From positions 186,001 to 250,000 of the forward strand of contig NZ_CP080998.1 in assembly GCF_019645835.1 (NCBI RefSeq): a stretch of 64,000 bases of DNA, read 5' to 3'. This document shows positions 25,653 to 34,642 of this stretch, one piece after another. The notes under the pieces are model-generated. The model did not search any database and was not told the origin of the DNA. It saw only the letters and a list, made by a program, of their open reading frames with translations. The position numbers and the translations under genes are program-made. The DNA comes from Mycolicibacterium holsaticum DSM 44478 = JCM 12374. Its GTDB lineage: Bacteria; Actinomycetota; Actinomycetes; Mycobacteriales; Mycobacteriaceae. The first letter of the stretch is position 1; every line of letters begins with the position of its first letter.

Positions 25653-26773
25653 GCCGGCCCCGGGTCGTCATCGCCGGCCTCGGTGACAGCGGGGTCCTCA
25701 CCGCAATCCGGTTGGCGCGCCACGCCGACGTCGTCGGAATCTCCGCCAAACCGGGTCTGGTCAGCGGTCAGGAACTCGGCGCCCGGCTCAGCCGGCCCCA
25801 CGAGTGGGCGCGCGACTACTGGATCCCGTTCGACAGGTTCCGTGGCCTCGACACGACCGAAACCCTCCACGCCACCCTGACCGGCGTCGACCTGCCAGCG
25901 CGAAAGGTGTTCGCCCAGCGGGAAGATGGCGGCCCCATCTCCGAACCCTTTGACGCACTGGTCATTTCGACGGGGGTGAGCAACGGCTTCTGGCGCATGC
26001 CCGGTCTGCAGTCGGCCGACCAGGTGCGTGCCGACCTGCGTGACCGCCACGAGCGGTTGGCCGCCGCCGGATCCGTGCTGGTGATCGGCGGCGGCGCCGC
26101 GGCGGTCAGCAGCGCCGCCAATGCGGCGAGGACGTGGCCGACCAAGCATGTCGCGCTGTACTTTCCCGGCCAACAAGCGCTGACCCACCACCATCCGCGG
26201 GTGTGGCAGCGCGTGCGTCGGCGCCTGGCGGAGCTGAACGTCGAACTGCACGGCGGGCACCGCGCCGTGGTACCCGACGGTTTCGCCTGCGACGACATCA
26301 CCACCGGCCCGGTCCGGTGGAGCACCGGCCAACCGCCGGCCTCCGCGGACGCGGTGCTGTGGACGATCGGACGGGTTGTGCCCAACACCGGATGGTTGCC
26401 CGCCGACATCCTCGACGAGCACGGTTTCGTCCGGGTCACCGCGCAGCTCACGGTGCCCGGCCACCACGGGGTGTTCGCGATCGGCGACGTCGCGGCCACC
26501 GATCCGTTGCGCAGTTCGGCGCGTAACCGCGCGGATGGACTACTGGCACACAACATTCGCGCCACACTGTCGGGCGGGAAGCAGCGGGCTTTCCGGCCCG
26601 CGACCCGACGATGGGGTTCGGTGCTCGGCGTCCAACCCGACGGCCTCGAGGTGTTCACGCCGAAGGGGCAGGCGTTCCGGTTTCCGGCCTGGTCGATCGA
26701 GCGGCTGCTGCAACCGTGGATCGTGCGCCGCGGCATCTACCGCGGGGTGCGGGAGAACTCCCCGTTCGGGTGA
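25649..26773 (+). CDS. FAD-dependent NAD(P)H oxidoreductase (NDH-2-like)
   Basis: A 374-residue two-dinucleotide-binding flavoprotein. The N-terminal VVIAGLGDSG binds FAD. A second VLVIGGGAAAVS at about 145-156 binds NAD(P)H. The C-terminal GVFAIGDVAATD closes the FAD site. It resembles single-subunit NADH dehydrogenases and sulfide:quinone-type proteins but lacks obvious redox cysteines. The GTG at 25649 is used because it overlaps the previous stop. The frame is open from 25607, but that extension overlaps the cyclotransferase. Acceptor unknown, perhaps a quinone. Confidence 0.85.
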   Translation: MSRPRVVIAGLGDSGVLTAIRLARHADVVGISAKPGLVSGQELGARLSRPHEWARDYWIPFDRFRGLDTTETLHATLTGVDLPARKVFAQREDGGPISEPFDALVISTGVSNGFWRMPGLQSADQVRADLRDRHERLAAAGSVLVIGGGAAAVSSAANAARTWPTKHVALYFPGQQALTHHHPRVWQRVRRRLAELNVELHGGHRAVVPDGFACDDITTGPVRWSTGQPPASADAVLWTIGRVVPNTGWLPADILDEHGFVRVTAQLTVPGHHGVFAIGDVAATDPLRSSARNRADGLLAHNIRATLSGGKQRAFRPATRRWGSVLGVQPDGLEVFTPKGQAFRFPAWSIERLLQPWIVRRGIYRGVRENSPFG

Positions 26774-28012
26774 TCAGCCGCGCGGGATCTCCGCGGTGAT
26801 CCGGTTCAGCAGCGCCCGATAGCGGTTGGCCTCTCGATGCGGCCCGGGTTTACCGCTGCTGATCAGCCCCGCGGACAGTGCGCGTTGCGGATCGGCCCAC
26901 ACCGCGATGTTCGTCAGCCCGGTGTGGCCGAACGCGTCGGGCGCATCTCGCCCGAACGGCCCGAACCGCTTGGACCCGAGCATGTAGCCGGTGCCCCACC
27001 GCAGCGGCGCCAAACCGACCGCGACATCGGGCCGCAGCCGCCGGCATTGCACGGTCGCCGCCCGCAACGTCTCGGCCCGCAGCACCCGCACACCGTCGAG
27101 TTCCCCACCCCTGCGCAACAATTCGGCAAAGCGGGACAGCTCCAACGCCGTCGACACCGTGTTCGAGGACGGCAGCACGCTGGTCAGGTACATCGGGGTG
27201 TTCGTGAACGGGATGATCTTGTACAGCGATCCGCCGACGGCCAACTGAAATACCGTGGCGGCCGGCCGTGGCAGCGGCTTACCGGTGGCGTGGCTGGGCG
27301 CGACCGCGGAAACATCTTCGGGTGCAACACCGTAATTCGTCCACCGGAACCCGAGCGGTTCGAGGATCTCGGTGGCCAGGATGTCGCGGATGTTGCGGCC
27401 CGCGGCGGCGCCGACGATCTCGCGGATCAGCGGACCCCACGTCAGCCCGTGATAGATGTGCACGAGCCCGGGCCGGTACAGCGGTTTGAGCTCGCTCAGC
27501 TGCGCGACGGTGTACCCGCTGTCGTCCATGCGTTTGAGGTCCGGCCGCGGCCCGGTGTGGATGGGAATGCCTGCGCTGTGGGTCATCACGTGCCGGATGG
27601 TCGTGCGGTCCTTGCCGTGGCTGGTGTAGCTGGGCAGGTAGTCGCAGACCCGGTCATCGAGCGAGAAGCACCCCCGCTCGACGAGCATGTGCACCACCGT
27701 TGAGGTGATCGCTTTGGCCGCCGAGTAGGTGCAGAACGGGGTTTCCGTTGTGACAGGGATCTTTTCGGCATCCGGCGGATCGGAAGGGCCGTTACCCCAG
27801 CCGTGCCCGATCGCCCGGTTCAGCACCACCTTGCCGTGGTGGCGCAAGCACAATTGGATCGCCGGATGCATACCGGCCGCATACCAGTGCCGCGCGGCCT
27901 GCCAGATCCGCTCGACCGACGCAGGGTCGAGCCCCGAATGATCTTCTTCGCCGACGGCCGTCACCGCGTCGAGATCGGCAGGCACGTCGACGCTGCCCTG
28001 CGCCGCGTCCAC
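26774..28012 (-). CDS. Serine hydrolase (class C beta-lactamase/esterase fold)
   Basis: A roughly 412-residue protein of the penicillin-binding/beta-lactamase-like superfamily. SAAK (about 96-99) gives the nucleophilic Ser and Lys, IYHG (about 185) is at the YxN position, and GHTGLTN (about 364) is the KTG equivalent. These are the motifs of EstB-type esterases such as the mycobacterial Lip proteins, so ester hydrolysis is likelier than beta-lactam hydrolysis. No signal peptide is seen. A GTG at 28012 is preferred. The frame continues to 28531, but that part overlaps the secreted-protein gene and is low complexity. Confidence 0.85.
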   Translation of the reverse strand: MDAAQGSVDVPADLDAVTAVGEEDHSGLDPASVERIWQAARHWYAAGMHPAIQLCLRHHGKVVLNRAIGHGWGNGPSDPPDAEKIPVTTETPFCTYSAAKAITSTVVHMLVERGCFSLDDRVCDYLPSYTSHGKDRTTIRHVMTHSAGIPIHTGPRPDLKRMDDSGYTVAQLSELKPLYRPGLVHIYHGLTWGPLIREIVGAAAGRNIRDILATEILEPLGFRWTNYGVAPEDVSAVAPSHATGKPLPRPAATVFQLAVGGSLYKIIPFTNTPMYLTSVLPSSNTVSTALELSRFAELLRRGGELDGVRVLRAETLRAATVQCRRLRPDVAVGLAPLRWGTGYMLGSKRFGPFGRDAPDAFGHTGLTNIAVWADPQRALSAGLISSGKPGPHREANRYRALLNRITAEIPRG

Positions 28013-28034
28013 GTGGCCAGCGTACGGGCGGCGG

Positions 28035-28583
28035 TTACGAGGGCGGCGCGCCGTTGAGGATGCCCGAGCCGATGAACGCCCCGAGCTGGCCGAGCAGGTC
28101 CTGCGGGCCGGGCTGGGGCGGGGGCGCGGCGTTGGTGAGCTGCCAGGGCTGGCAGTCGTTGGTGGTGAACGTGGTGTCGTCGGCCTTGATCTGCACCACC
28201 TGCGGCTTCTTGGTGAGCGCGTTGTCGGCGAGCTCCCCGGCGCTGGTGCGCTTCCAGTAGCAGACACCGTCGGTGATGGGGCCCGCCGTCGAATAGGTGC
28301 CCGGCACGATGTCGACACCGACCTTGTAGGTGCCGTCGGCGTCGATGGAGGTCTGTGGCACAGCCGGCGCCTCGGACTCCGGCGATCCCTCGGGAGCCGG
28401 AGTGGCTTGAGCCGCCGGGCCCGGCGCCCCCGCCGACGGGTCGTGCGTGGCAGGCGCGGACACCGAGGTGGACGGCGTCGGCGACGGGGCCGGCTCGGGC
28501 TGGGCATGCGCGACCCCGGCGACCGCTCCACCAGCGGCGACGAGGACCGCCGCGGCGATGACGGTAGATCGGGTCGGGTTCAT
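28035..28583 (-). CDS. Secreted protein with GTY-GTY-CYW domain
   Basis: A 182-residue exported protein: signal sequence STVIAAAVLVAAGGAVAGVA with cleavage near AHA-QP, then a Pro/Ala/Ser-rich linker. A C-terminal domain holds DGTYKVGVDIVPGTYSTAGP and CYWKR, followed later by a Cys in TTNDCQPW. The same domain appears in many actinobacterial lipoproteins and exported proteins, with no assigned function. An in-frame ATG at 28613 would add ten residues, but MNPTRS is the better signal-peptide start. It lies 22 bp upstream of the serine hydrolase on the same strand. Confidence 0.78.
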   Translation of the reverse strand: MNPTRSTVIAAAVLVAAGGAVAGVAHAQPEPAPSPTPSTSVSAPATHDPSAGAPGPAAQATPAPEGSPESEAPAVPQTSIDADGTYKVGVDIVPGTYSTAGPITDGVCYWKRTSAGELADNALTKKPQVVQIKADDTTFTTNDCQPWQLTNAAPPPQPGPQDLLGQLGAFIGSGILNGAPPS

Positions 28584-28612
28584 AGGAAGCCAGTCTAGGC
28601 GTCCAACGGACA

Positions 28613-28652
28613 TGAAAGAACCCGCCGCCGCAGCGGGGCTGCAGCGGCGGGT
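28613..28652 (-). terminator. Rho-independent-type terminator after the haemophore gene
   Basis: A 14-bp stem with one mismatch (28652-28639 pairs with 28633-28620, loop of five) is followed on the minus strand by TCTTTC. It lies 21 bp after the stop at 28674. This is the clearest hairpin terminator in the window and separates the haemophore gene from the secreted-protein gene. Confidence 0.7.
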
Positions 28653-28673
28653 CCGACCGTCACGGCGAGGGAC

Positions 28674-29075
28674 TCAGCCGGCCATGAACTCGTTGTAGGC
28701 CGACGCCAGGTCCGGCGGGAGCACCGAGACGTTGCACGTGCTCTGCACGTCACCGATCGGCGCGAGGATGCCGCGCAGGTCGTAGTACTCCCCGGGGTTG
28801 TTGGTGAAGTACCCGCGCAGCGTGGCGGCCGCCGCCGGACGCGGCTGGTTGAACGCGGTCGTGACCGCCTGGTTGGCGCCGGGATGGCTGTCCAGATACG
28901 CCCGTGCCGAGCCCGTCACGGAACTGACCGTGCCGGACACCGCGCTGGCGGTGCACTGCTCGGGCGAGGCCGCCGCCGACGGCGCGGCGATGGTTGCTGC
29001 GGCCAAGCCCCCGAGCACGCTTGCTGCACATGCGCCGACGATTCCCCGGCGCGCAGCGATACCACTGAATTTCAT
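28674..29075 (-). CDS. Haemophore-related exported haem-binding protein (Rv0203-like)
   Basis: A 133-residue protein with a signal peptide (IVGACAASVLGGLAAATIAA, cleavage near AAA-SPEQ). The mature helical domain has SAVSGTVSSVTGSARAYLDS, HPGANQAVTTAF, LRGYFTNNPGEYYDLRGI and a Cys pair (EQC, STCN). This pattern matches the Rv0203 haemophore family that passes haem to MmpL transporters. ATG 29075 is used, with AAGGAAC upstream. No MmpL or haem gene is adjacent, and an IdeR box is not visible upstream. Confidence 0.82.
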   Translation of the reverse strand: MKFSGIAARRGIVGACAASVLGGLAAATIAAPSAAASPEQCTASAVSGTVSSVTGSARAYLDSHPGANQAVTTAFNQPRPAAAATLRGYFTNNPGEYYDLRGILAPIGDVQSTCNVSVLPPDLASAYNEFMAG

Positions 29076-29378
29076 GTGTTCGTTCCTTTTTATGCGATGT
29101 TGTCTCGGATTTCCCCGTCCCTGAAAACCAAGGTAGCGCGCCGCAACACGGGCAGATCCCGACCGTATCTTCGTTTGCTGGATAGGAATGATCGTTACAT
29201 CCGACCGGCGTGATCTATACCGCAAAATCGGCCTATTCGACTAAGCGCGCGGCCAGAACAACGGTGCCTTCTTAGAATTTGCCCGCACGTCTTAGGTGAT
29301 CGTGATCTGGACGGTGATCGAATCGTTATCGAATGCGATTGCCCGGCGCCCCGAAACCGTCTCTTTAAGGTGGTGACC
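29076..29378. other. 303-bp divergent intergenic region, relatively AT-rich
   Basis: The region separates the haemophore gene (minus) and the rhomboid gene (plus) and is the longest gene-free stretch of the window. It is visibly richer in A/T than its surroundings. TAGAAT at 29272-29277 on the plus strand could be a -10 for the rhomboid gene, and TATAGA on the minus strand near 29213-29218 a -10 for the haemophore gene. No long inverted repeat, tRNA or credible small ORF was found. Confidence 0.5.
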
Positions 29379-30227
29379 ATGTCGACCCCCGCGGAGACGC
29401 AGACCTGCTACCGGCACCCCGACCGGGTGACCTACGTCCGCTGTTCCCGGTGCAACCGCTACATCTGCCCGGAGTGCATGCGCAGTGCCGCCGTTGGCCA
29501 TCAGTGCGTGGACTGCGTGCACACCGGCGCCAAGACGGTCCGCCAGCCGCGAACCCAGTTCGGCGGGCGCCCGTCGGGCGCCCCGGTGGTGACCTACGTC
29601 CTGATCGCGGTCAACGTGGTGATGTTCGTCCTGCAGACCATGTCGAGGGATTTCCAGAACGGGCTGGTGCTGCAGCCCTACGCGGTGGCCGACGGCGACC
29701 TGTACCGGCTGTTGACCTCGGCGTTTCTGCACTACGGCCTGACACATCTGCTGTTCAACATGTGGGCGCTGTGGGTGGTGGGCCCACCGCTGGAAGCCGC
29801 GCTGGGCCGGCTGCGGTTCAGCGCGCTCTACTTCCTCAGCGCGCTGGGCGGATCGGTGCTGGTGTACCTGTTGTCGTCGCTGGGTTCAGCCACCGCCGGT
29901 GCGTCCGGCGCGGTGTTCGGGCTGTTCGGCGCGACGTTCGTGGTGGGCAAGCGCCTCAACCTCGACGTGCGCTGGGTGGTCGCCATCATCGGGCTCAACC
30001 TGGCGTTCACGTTCATCTTCCCGCTGATCAGCTCGGCCAACATCAGCTGGCAGGGTCACCTGGGCGGGCTGGTCACCGGCGCCGCGGTCGCCGCGGCGTA
30101 CGCGTATGCGCCGCAGAGATCGCGCAACGCGGTGCAGGCGGGTGTCACCGTCGCGGTCCTGGTCGTGTTCGCGGTGCTGATCTGGTGGCGCACCGCGGCT
30201 CTGCTGGAGATGTTCGGGCTGGCCTGA
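29379..30227 (+). CDS. Rhomboid-family intramembrane serine protease with zinc-binding N-terminus
   Basis: A 282-residue membrane protease. The N-terminal 50 residues hold Cys/His clusters (CYRHPDR, CSRCNRYICPEC, HQCVDC) that resemble a B-box-like zinc module. Six transmembrane segments follow. The catalytic dyad is Ser176 in GASGAVFG and His227 in GHLGG, with HYGLTHLLFNM on the second helix. Its architecture matches Rv0110-type mycobacterial rhomboids, which cleave membrane proteins within the bilayer. ATG 29379 is preferred over 29370. The esterase gene follows one base later. Confidence 0.93.
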   Translation: MSTPAETQTCYRHPDRVTYVRCSRCNRYICPECMRSAAVGHQCVDCVHTGAKTVRQPRTQFGGRPSGAPVVTYVLIAVNVVMFVLQTMSRDFQNGLVLQPYAVADGDLYRLLTSAFLHYGLTHLLFNMWALWVVGPPLEAALGRLRFSALYFLSALGGSVLVYLLSSLGSATAGASGAVFGLFGATFVVGKRLNLDVRWVVAIIGLNLAFTFIFPLISSANISWQGHLGGLVTGAAVAAAYAYAPQRSRNAVQAGVTVAVLVVFAVLIWWRTAALLEMFGLA

Positions 30228-30228
30228 C

Positions 30229-31389
30229 GTGATCGTGTACGCGGTGGCGGTGCCGCTCACCGCGGTCGCGGCGCTGGCGGTGCTGGGCACCCTGCTGCAC
30301 GACGTGCCGTATGTGGGCCTCGCGACGGCGTTCACGCCCTGGTTCGTCGTCTGGCTGATCGTCGCGGCGGCGGTGGCCGCCGTGCTTGCCGGGTACCGCT
30401 GGTGGCGGGGGCGTGGCCGGTTCGCCGCGACGCTGACCGTGGTCGCCGTGTTCGCCGCGGTAGGCGCGTCGTACATCACCGTCCGGATGACCGCCGCCGT
30501 GGCCGCTGCGGGCGCCGACGTCGATCTGGTCGACGTGTTCGGGATCGGGTTGCCCCGGTCGGCCAGCCCCGACGCGGAAGCGACCTACGCGACGTTCGAG
30601 GGTGAACCGCTGCAGGTCAGCATCTACCGGCCGCCCGGGTCGACGGACGCGTCGCGCGCGCCGGTGCTGGTGTACATCCACGGCGGCGGGTGGGTCGAGG
30701 GCGACCGGCACTCGCGTAGCACCGATCTGCGCTGGCTCGCCGACCAGGGCTGGCTGACGATCAGCGTCGGATACCCGTTGTCGTCGGCCGACCGGCATCT
30801 CGCGGACGTGGTCCAGGGCCAACTCGGCTGCGCGCTCGCCTGGATCGGGGACAACGCGCACCGCTACGGCGGGGACCCGGCGCGGCTGTCGCTGTCCGGA
30901 CACTCCGCGGGCGGAAACCTGGCGGTCAATACCGCCTACCTGGCCGCCGCGGGGCGGCTGTCGTCGTCGTGCGGCGGGCGGCCACCGGCGGTGCACGCGG
31001 TGTCGGTGATGTATCCCGCCGTCGACCCGGTGGGCATGTACCGCAACGCCGATCCGCTGCTCGGCGCCACCGCGCGCGACATGGTGGCCGCCTACACCGG
31101 CGGCTCACCCGAGCAATTTCCCGAGCGCTACCAACACATTTCGTCGGCCAGCCATATCACCGCCGAGGCGCCGCCGACGCTGATCATCCTGCCCGAGGCT
31201 GACCACCTGGTGCCCGTCGCCGGTACCCACCGGTTTGTCGAGCAGGCCGCGGCGGCAGGCGTTGACGTCGAGCTGGTTCCCGTGCCGTTCGCCGATCACG
31301 TGTTCGACGCGCGTCCCGGCAGCATCGGCCAACAGGCCTTCCGGCAGCTGACCGCGCGCTGGTTGCGCGACCATGGACAGGGGCCGTAA
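30229..31389 (+). CDS. Membrane-anchored alpha/beta hydrolase (esterase/lipase)
   Basis: A 386-residue protein with three hydrophobic N-terminal segments and a C-terminal alpha/beta hydrolase domain. HGGGW (oxyanion hole, about 151-155), GHSAGG (nucleophile Ser226), Asp325 in PEADH and His357 in FADHVF form the expected triad of the hormone-sensitive-lipase-like family. The active domain probably faces the periplasm. The GTG start is one base after the rhomboid stop, so the two are coupled. Substrate unknown. Confidence 0.88.
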   Translation: MIVYAVAVPLTAVAALAVLGTLLHDVPYVGLATAFTPWFVVWLIVAAAVAAVLAGYRWWRGRGRFAATLTVVAVFAAVGASYITVRMTAAVAAAGADVDLVDVFGIGLPRSASPDAEATYATFEGEPLQVSIYRPPGSTDASRAPVLVYIHGGGWVEGDRHSRSTDLRWLADQGWLTISVGYPLSSADRHLADVVQGQLGCALAWIGDNAHRYGGDPARLSLSGHSAGGNLAVNTAYLAAAGRLSSSCGGRPPAVHAVSVMYPAVDPVGMYRNADPLLGATARDMVAAYTGGSPEQFPERYQHISSASHITAEAPPTLIILPEADHLVPVAGTHRFVEQAAAAGVDVELVPVPFADHVFDARPGSIGQQAFRQLTARWLRDHGQGP

Positions 31390-31413
31390 CCGCACCACCG
31401 GCAGGAGGGACGT

Positions 31414-32175
31414 ATGGATCCGCTCGACGAGCTCTATGCCGCCCGGCTCGAGGACTTCACTGCGCTGCGCACCAAGCTCGCCGCGGCCGCCAGGAAACGC
31501 GGGGACACCGAGGACGCCAAGAAGATCTCGGCCGCGCGCAAGCCCACCACGGCGGCGTGGGTGGTCAACCGGCTCGCCCACGCCGACGATGCGGTGCAGC
31601 GGCGCCTTGCCGACCTCGGTGCGCGGTTGCGCGACGCGCACAGCGCGATGGACGGCGCCCGGATCCGCGAACTGTCCGCCGAGCAGCGCCGGCTCATCGA
31701 CGACCTGACCCGGACGGCGTTCGAAGAAGCCGAGTTGACCCGTCCGTCGGCGTCGTTGCGTGACGACGTCATCTCGACGCTGCAGGCGGCCGTCGCCGAT
31801 CAGGACGTCGCGGCCAGGATCGGCAGGCTGGTCAAGGCCGAGCAGTGGTCCGGGTTCGGCGGGTTCGGTGACAGCGCAGCGGTTTTCAAGCCGACCCGGG
31901 CCGCCAAGACCAGGGCCGAACCCGTGGCCGACGACAAGGCGGCCCGGCAGGCCCGCGCCGAACTGAAGGCCGCCGAACGCGCCAAGGCCGAGGCCGACGA
32001 CGCGCTGGGCGAGCTGCAGTCCGACCTGGCCACCGCGCGGCTGCGCCACCAGGATGCACGTCGCCGGCTGGCGGACGCCGAGGCGGCGCTGGCCGCCGCA
32101 GAAGACGCCTACGCGAAGGGCAAACAGGCCAGCCGCGACGCCGCGATGCGACTTCGGCGCGTTAAAGCGCGCTGA
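31414..32175 (+). CDS. Conserved hypothetical coiled-coil protein
   Basis: A 253-residue, Ala/Arg/Glu-rich protein that I do not recognise as an enzyme. The first half is helical and carries KKISAARKPTTAAWVVNRLA, a motif common to an unnamed actinobacterial family. A short GFGGFGD linker precedes a strong coiled coil (about 170-250: ARAELKAAERAKAEADDAL and onward) with a basic end. No signal peptide or transmembrane segment. GGAGGG precedes ATG, and the gene lies 24 bp after the esterase. Confidence 0.78.
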   Translation: MDPLDELYAARLEDFTALRTKLAAAARKRGDTEDAKKISAARKPTTAAWVVNRLAHADDAVQRRLADLGARLRDAHSAMDGARIRELSAEQRRLIDDLTRTAFEEAELTRPSASLRDDVISTLQAAVADQDVAARIGRLVKAEQWSGFGGFGDSAAVFKPTRAAKTRAEPVADDKAARQARAELKAAERAKAEADDALGELQSDLATARLRHQDARRRLADAEAALAAAEDAYAKGKQASRDAAMRLRRVKAR

Positions 32176-32229
32176 GCGCTCGTTCGCGCACCCAAATCAC
32201 TGAACGCCTGTCAGGATGGGGTCAGGGTC

Positions 32230-33192
32230 ATGGCCGGTTTCGACAAGTCGACACAGCGCGTGATCGCGGTCATCGCGCTCATGGTCCTTGCCGCGTGGGG
32301 GTTGCGCGGATATGTGCCCGGCGCGGCCGAGCGGCCAGCCGAACCCCGACAGCCCGAGCAGAGCCACCCGGCGGCGCTGATCGCCGTCGTCGCGCTGCTG
32401 ACCGCGGCGGTGGCGATCATCGGGTTCGCGATCATCGTGCGGTTGCGCGACCGCCGACCCACGCCGCCATCGGTGGGCGCGCTGCCGCGCAGTCCGGGCA
32501 CCAGGGGGCGCCCGACGTGGCGGTTCTCGTTGATCGCGCTGTCGGTCGTCATCGGGTGGCTGCTGCTGATCGTGGTGTTGAGCCGCATCGGCGGCCGGGA
32601 GGCGATCGAGCAGTCCGGCACCGGGACCGGTATCGCCGACACTGCGCCTGGCGCGCAGAGCCCGCCCGCACCACTCCCCGACCAGGCCGACGACACGGGT
32701 TCGAACGTCGTCGGGTACCTGGTCCCGCCGATGCTGATCCTGATGGGGCTGGTGGTGCTCGGCACGGCGGTCGCGTCGCGGCGGCAGCGGCGTCACGAAC
32801 CCGAGCTGTTCGGTGACGAGGACCGTCCCGCCCCTTCGTCTCCGACGACGAATTCCCTTGCCAGGGCTGCAGAGATCGGGCTGGCCGAGATCGGTGACCT
32901 GAGCCGGGAGCCGCGCGAGGCGATCATCGCGTGCTACGCGTCGATGGAACGTGAGCTGACCCGGGTGCCCGGGGCGATCCCGCAGGATTGCGACACCCCG
33001 ACCGAGGTGCTGGCGCGTGCGGTCGAGCGCAACGCGTTACGCGCCGACAGCGCAACCGAACTGGTCGAGCTGTTCGAGGAGGCCCGGTTCTCCAAACATG
33101 TGATGACCGAGGCGCACCGTGATGCCGCGGTGCGGGTGCTGCACCGGGTGCTCGCCGAACTGCCCGGGCGCATACCGGAGGTTCCGGCGTGA
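32230..33192 (+). CDS. DUF4129 membrane protein of a MoxR cluster
   Basis: A 320-residue membrane protein with four transmembrane segments (about 12-28, 46-70, 98-118, 157-177) and a cytosolic C-terminal DUF4129 helical domain (EAIIACYASMERELTRV and EARFSKHVMTEAHRDAAVRV). It is the first gene of a tightly packed five-gene cluster with MoxR and DUF58 proteins. By gene order and lengths it corresponds, from memory, to Rv3166c of the M. tuberculosis moxR3 locus. Such clusters probably assemble or metallate exported proteins. The stop overlaps the next start by 4 bp. Confidence 0.85.
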   Translation: MAGFDKSTQRVIAVIALMVLAAWGLRGYVPGAAERPAEPRQPEQSHPAALIAVVALLTAAVAIIGFAIIVRLRDRRPTPPSVGALPRSPGTRGRPTWRFSLIALSVVIGWLLLIVVLSRIGGREAIEQSGTGTGIADTAPGAQSPPAPLPDQADDTGSNVVGYLVPPMLILMGLVVLGTAVASRRQRRHEPELFGDEDRPAPSSPTTNSLARAAEIGLAEIGDLSREPREAIIACYASMERELTRVPGAIPQDCDTPTEVLARAVERNALRADSATELVELFEEARFSKHVMTEAHRDAAVRVLHRVLAELPGRIPEVPA

Positions 33193-33674
33193 AAAGGCTT
33201 GTGGCGGTCGCATTTCTGCTCGTGGTGGCAGCCGAGCTGATGGTTTTGGCCGCACCCGACCGCAGCATGGCCCTGGTCATCTCGGGTCTGGCTCTCGCGG
33301 TGGCGCTGCTGGGTTTGCGGTGGTACCTGGTGCGCGATCCGACCGCGGGTGCGGCCGAAGCCCCGGTCGACGACGCCGCAGAGTCGCTGCGCCGCTGGTT
33401 GTCCCGCACCGAGACGTTGATCAGCAGGGCGGACTCCACCCGAAGGGACTGGGACCGCCACCTGCGGCCCATGCTCGCGCGACAGTTCGAAATGGCATCG
33501 GGGCAAAAGCGGCTCAAGGACCGCGCGGCGTATGCCGCCACCGGCGAGATGCTCTTCGGCGCGCAGCTGTGGGCATGGGTGGACCCGGAGAACGTCGCGC
33601 GCAGCGACGCCAACGAACCGGGCCCCGGCCGCGCGGCCCTTGACGAGATCCTGCAACGGCTGGAGCGGATATGA
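33189..33674 (+). CDS. Small membrane protein of the MoxR cluster
   Basis: A 161-residue protein with two N-terminal transmembrane segments (VAVAFLLVVAAELMVLAA and ALVISGLALAVALLGLRWYL) and a cytosolic helical domain (LRRWLSRTETLISRADSTRR, RQFEMASGQKRLKDRAAYA). It corresponds by position and length to Rv3165c. The 4-bp overlaps on both sides (with DUF4129 and MoxR genes) indicate translational coupling. Role within the cluster is unknown; it may anchor MoxR or DUF58 partners. Confidence 0.78.
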   Translation: MKRLVAVAFLLVVAAELMVLAAPDRSMALVISGLALAVALLGLRWYLVRDPTAGAAEAPVDDAAESLRRWLSRTETLISRADSTRRDWDRHLRPMLARQFEMASGQKRLKDRAAYAATGEMLFGAQLWAWVDPENVARSDANEPGPGRAALDEILQRLERI

Positions 33675-34636
33675 CCATGGGCCTTCCGGCGGCGACCACC
33701 ACCGCCAACTGCGAAACCGTGCTCGACGAGATCGGGCGCGTGGTGGTCGGCAAGCGCGGTGCGCTGACGCTCATCCTCACCACCGTGCTGGCCGGCGGGC
33801 ACGTGCTGATCGAAGACCTGCCCGGCCTCGGCAAGACGTTGATCGCGCGGTCGTTCGCCGCCGCGCTCGGGTTGCAGTTCAAGCGGGTCCAGTTCACCCC
33901 GGACCTGCTGCCCGCCGATCTGCTCGGCTCGACGGTCTACGACATGCAGTCGGGCCGGTTCGAGTTCCGGCCCGGGCCGATCTTCACGAACCTGCTGATG
34001 GCCGACGAGATCAACCGCACGCCACCCAAGACCCAGGCAGCGCTTCTGGAGGCGATGGCCGAACGCCAGGTGAGCATCGACGGCGTCACGCACCGACTGC
34101 CCGCCCCGTTCATCGTGCTGGCCACCGACAACCCCATCGAGTACGAGGGCACCTATCCACTGCCCGAGGCGCAACTCGACCGGTTCACGATCCGCCTCGA
34201 GCTGAACTATCTCTCTGAGCCCGAGGAGGTTTCGATGCTGCGCCGGCGCATCGACCGGGGATCGACGGAGCCGGCGGTGGGCCAGGTGGTCGACGCCGAC
34301 GAGCTGATCGCCATGCGGGAATCGGTGGAACAGGTGACCGTGCACGACGACGTGCTGCGCTACGTGGTGTCGCTGGCCGCGGCCACCCGCCAGCATCCGC
34401 AGATCGCCGTCGGCGCCAGCCCGCGCGCCGAACTCGACCTGGTCCAGCTGGCCCGCGCCCGCGCGCTGCTGTTCGGCCGCGACTATGTCATCCCCGAAGA
34501 CGTGAAATCCCTTGCCGTTCCGGCGATCGCCCACCGCATCAGCCTGCGGCCGGAGATGTGGGTGCGTCGCGTGCACGGCAGCGACGTGGTCCAGGAACTG
34601 CTGCGCCGCCTGCCGGTACCGCGAGCCGAAGCCTGA
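33671..34636 (+). CDS. moxR3: MoxR-family AAA+ ATPase
   Basis: A 321-residue AAA+ chaperone-like ATPase. Walker A is EDLPGLGKT, followed by the MoxR signature FTPDLLPADLLGS, Walker B LLMADEIN with RTPPKTQAALLEAMAE, the sensor ATDNP, and LPEAQLDRF. MoxR ATPases work with DUF58 or von Willebrand-type partners to mature other proteins. The gene order DUF4129, small membrane protein, MoxR, DUF58, small membrane protein matches the moxR3 locus rather than moxR1 or moxR2, which is the basis of the symbol. Confidence 0.93.
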   Translation: MTMGLPAATTTANCETVLDEIGRVVVGKRGALTLILTTVLAGGHVLIEDLPGLGKTLIARSFAAALGLQFKRVQFTPDLLPADLLGSTVYDMQSGRFEFRPGPIFTNLLMADEINRTPPKTQAALLEAMAERQVSIDGVTHRLPAPFIVLATDNPIEYEGTYPLPEAQLDRFTIRLELNYLSEPEEVSMLRRRIDRGSTEPAVGQVVDADELIAMRESVEQVTVHDDVLRYVVSLAAATRQHPQIAVGASPRAELDLVQLARARALLFGRDYVIPEDVKSLAVPAIAHRISLRPEMWVRRVHGSDVVQELLRRLPVPRAEA

Positions 34637-34642
34637 CGCGCC

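Noticed and set aside
28013..28531. N-terminal extension of the serine hydrolase frame
   Set aside because: It is Arg/Pro/Ser-rich low-complexity sequence that lies antisense-independent but out of frame over the secreted-protein gene; the hydrolase fold begins after 28012.
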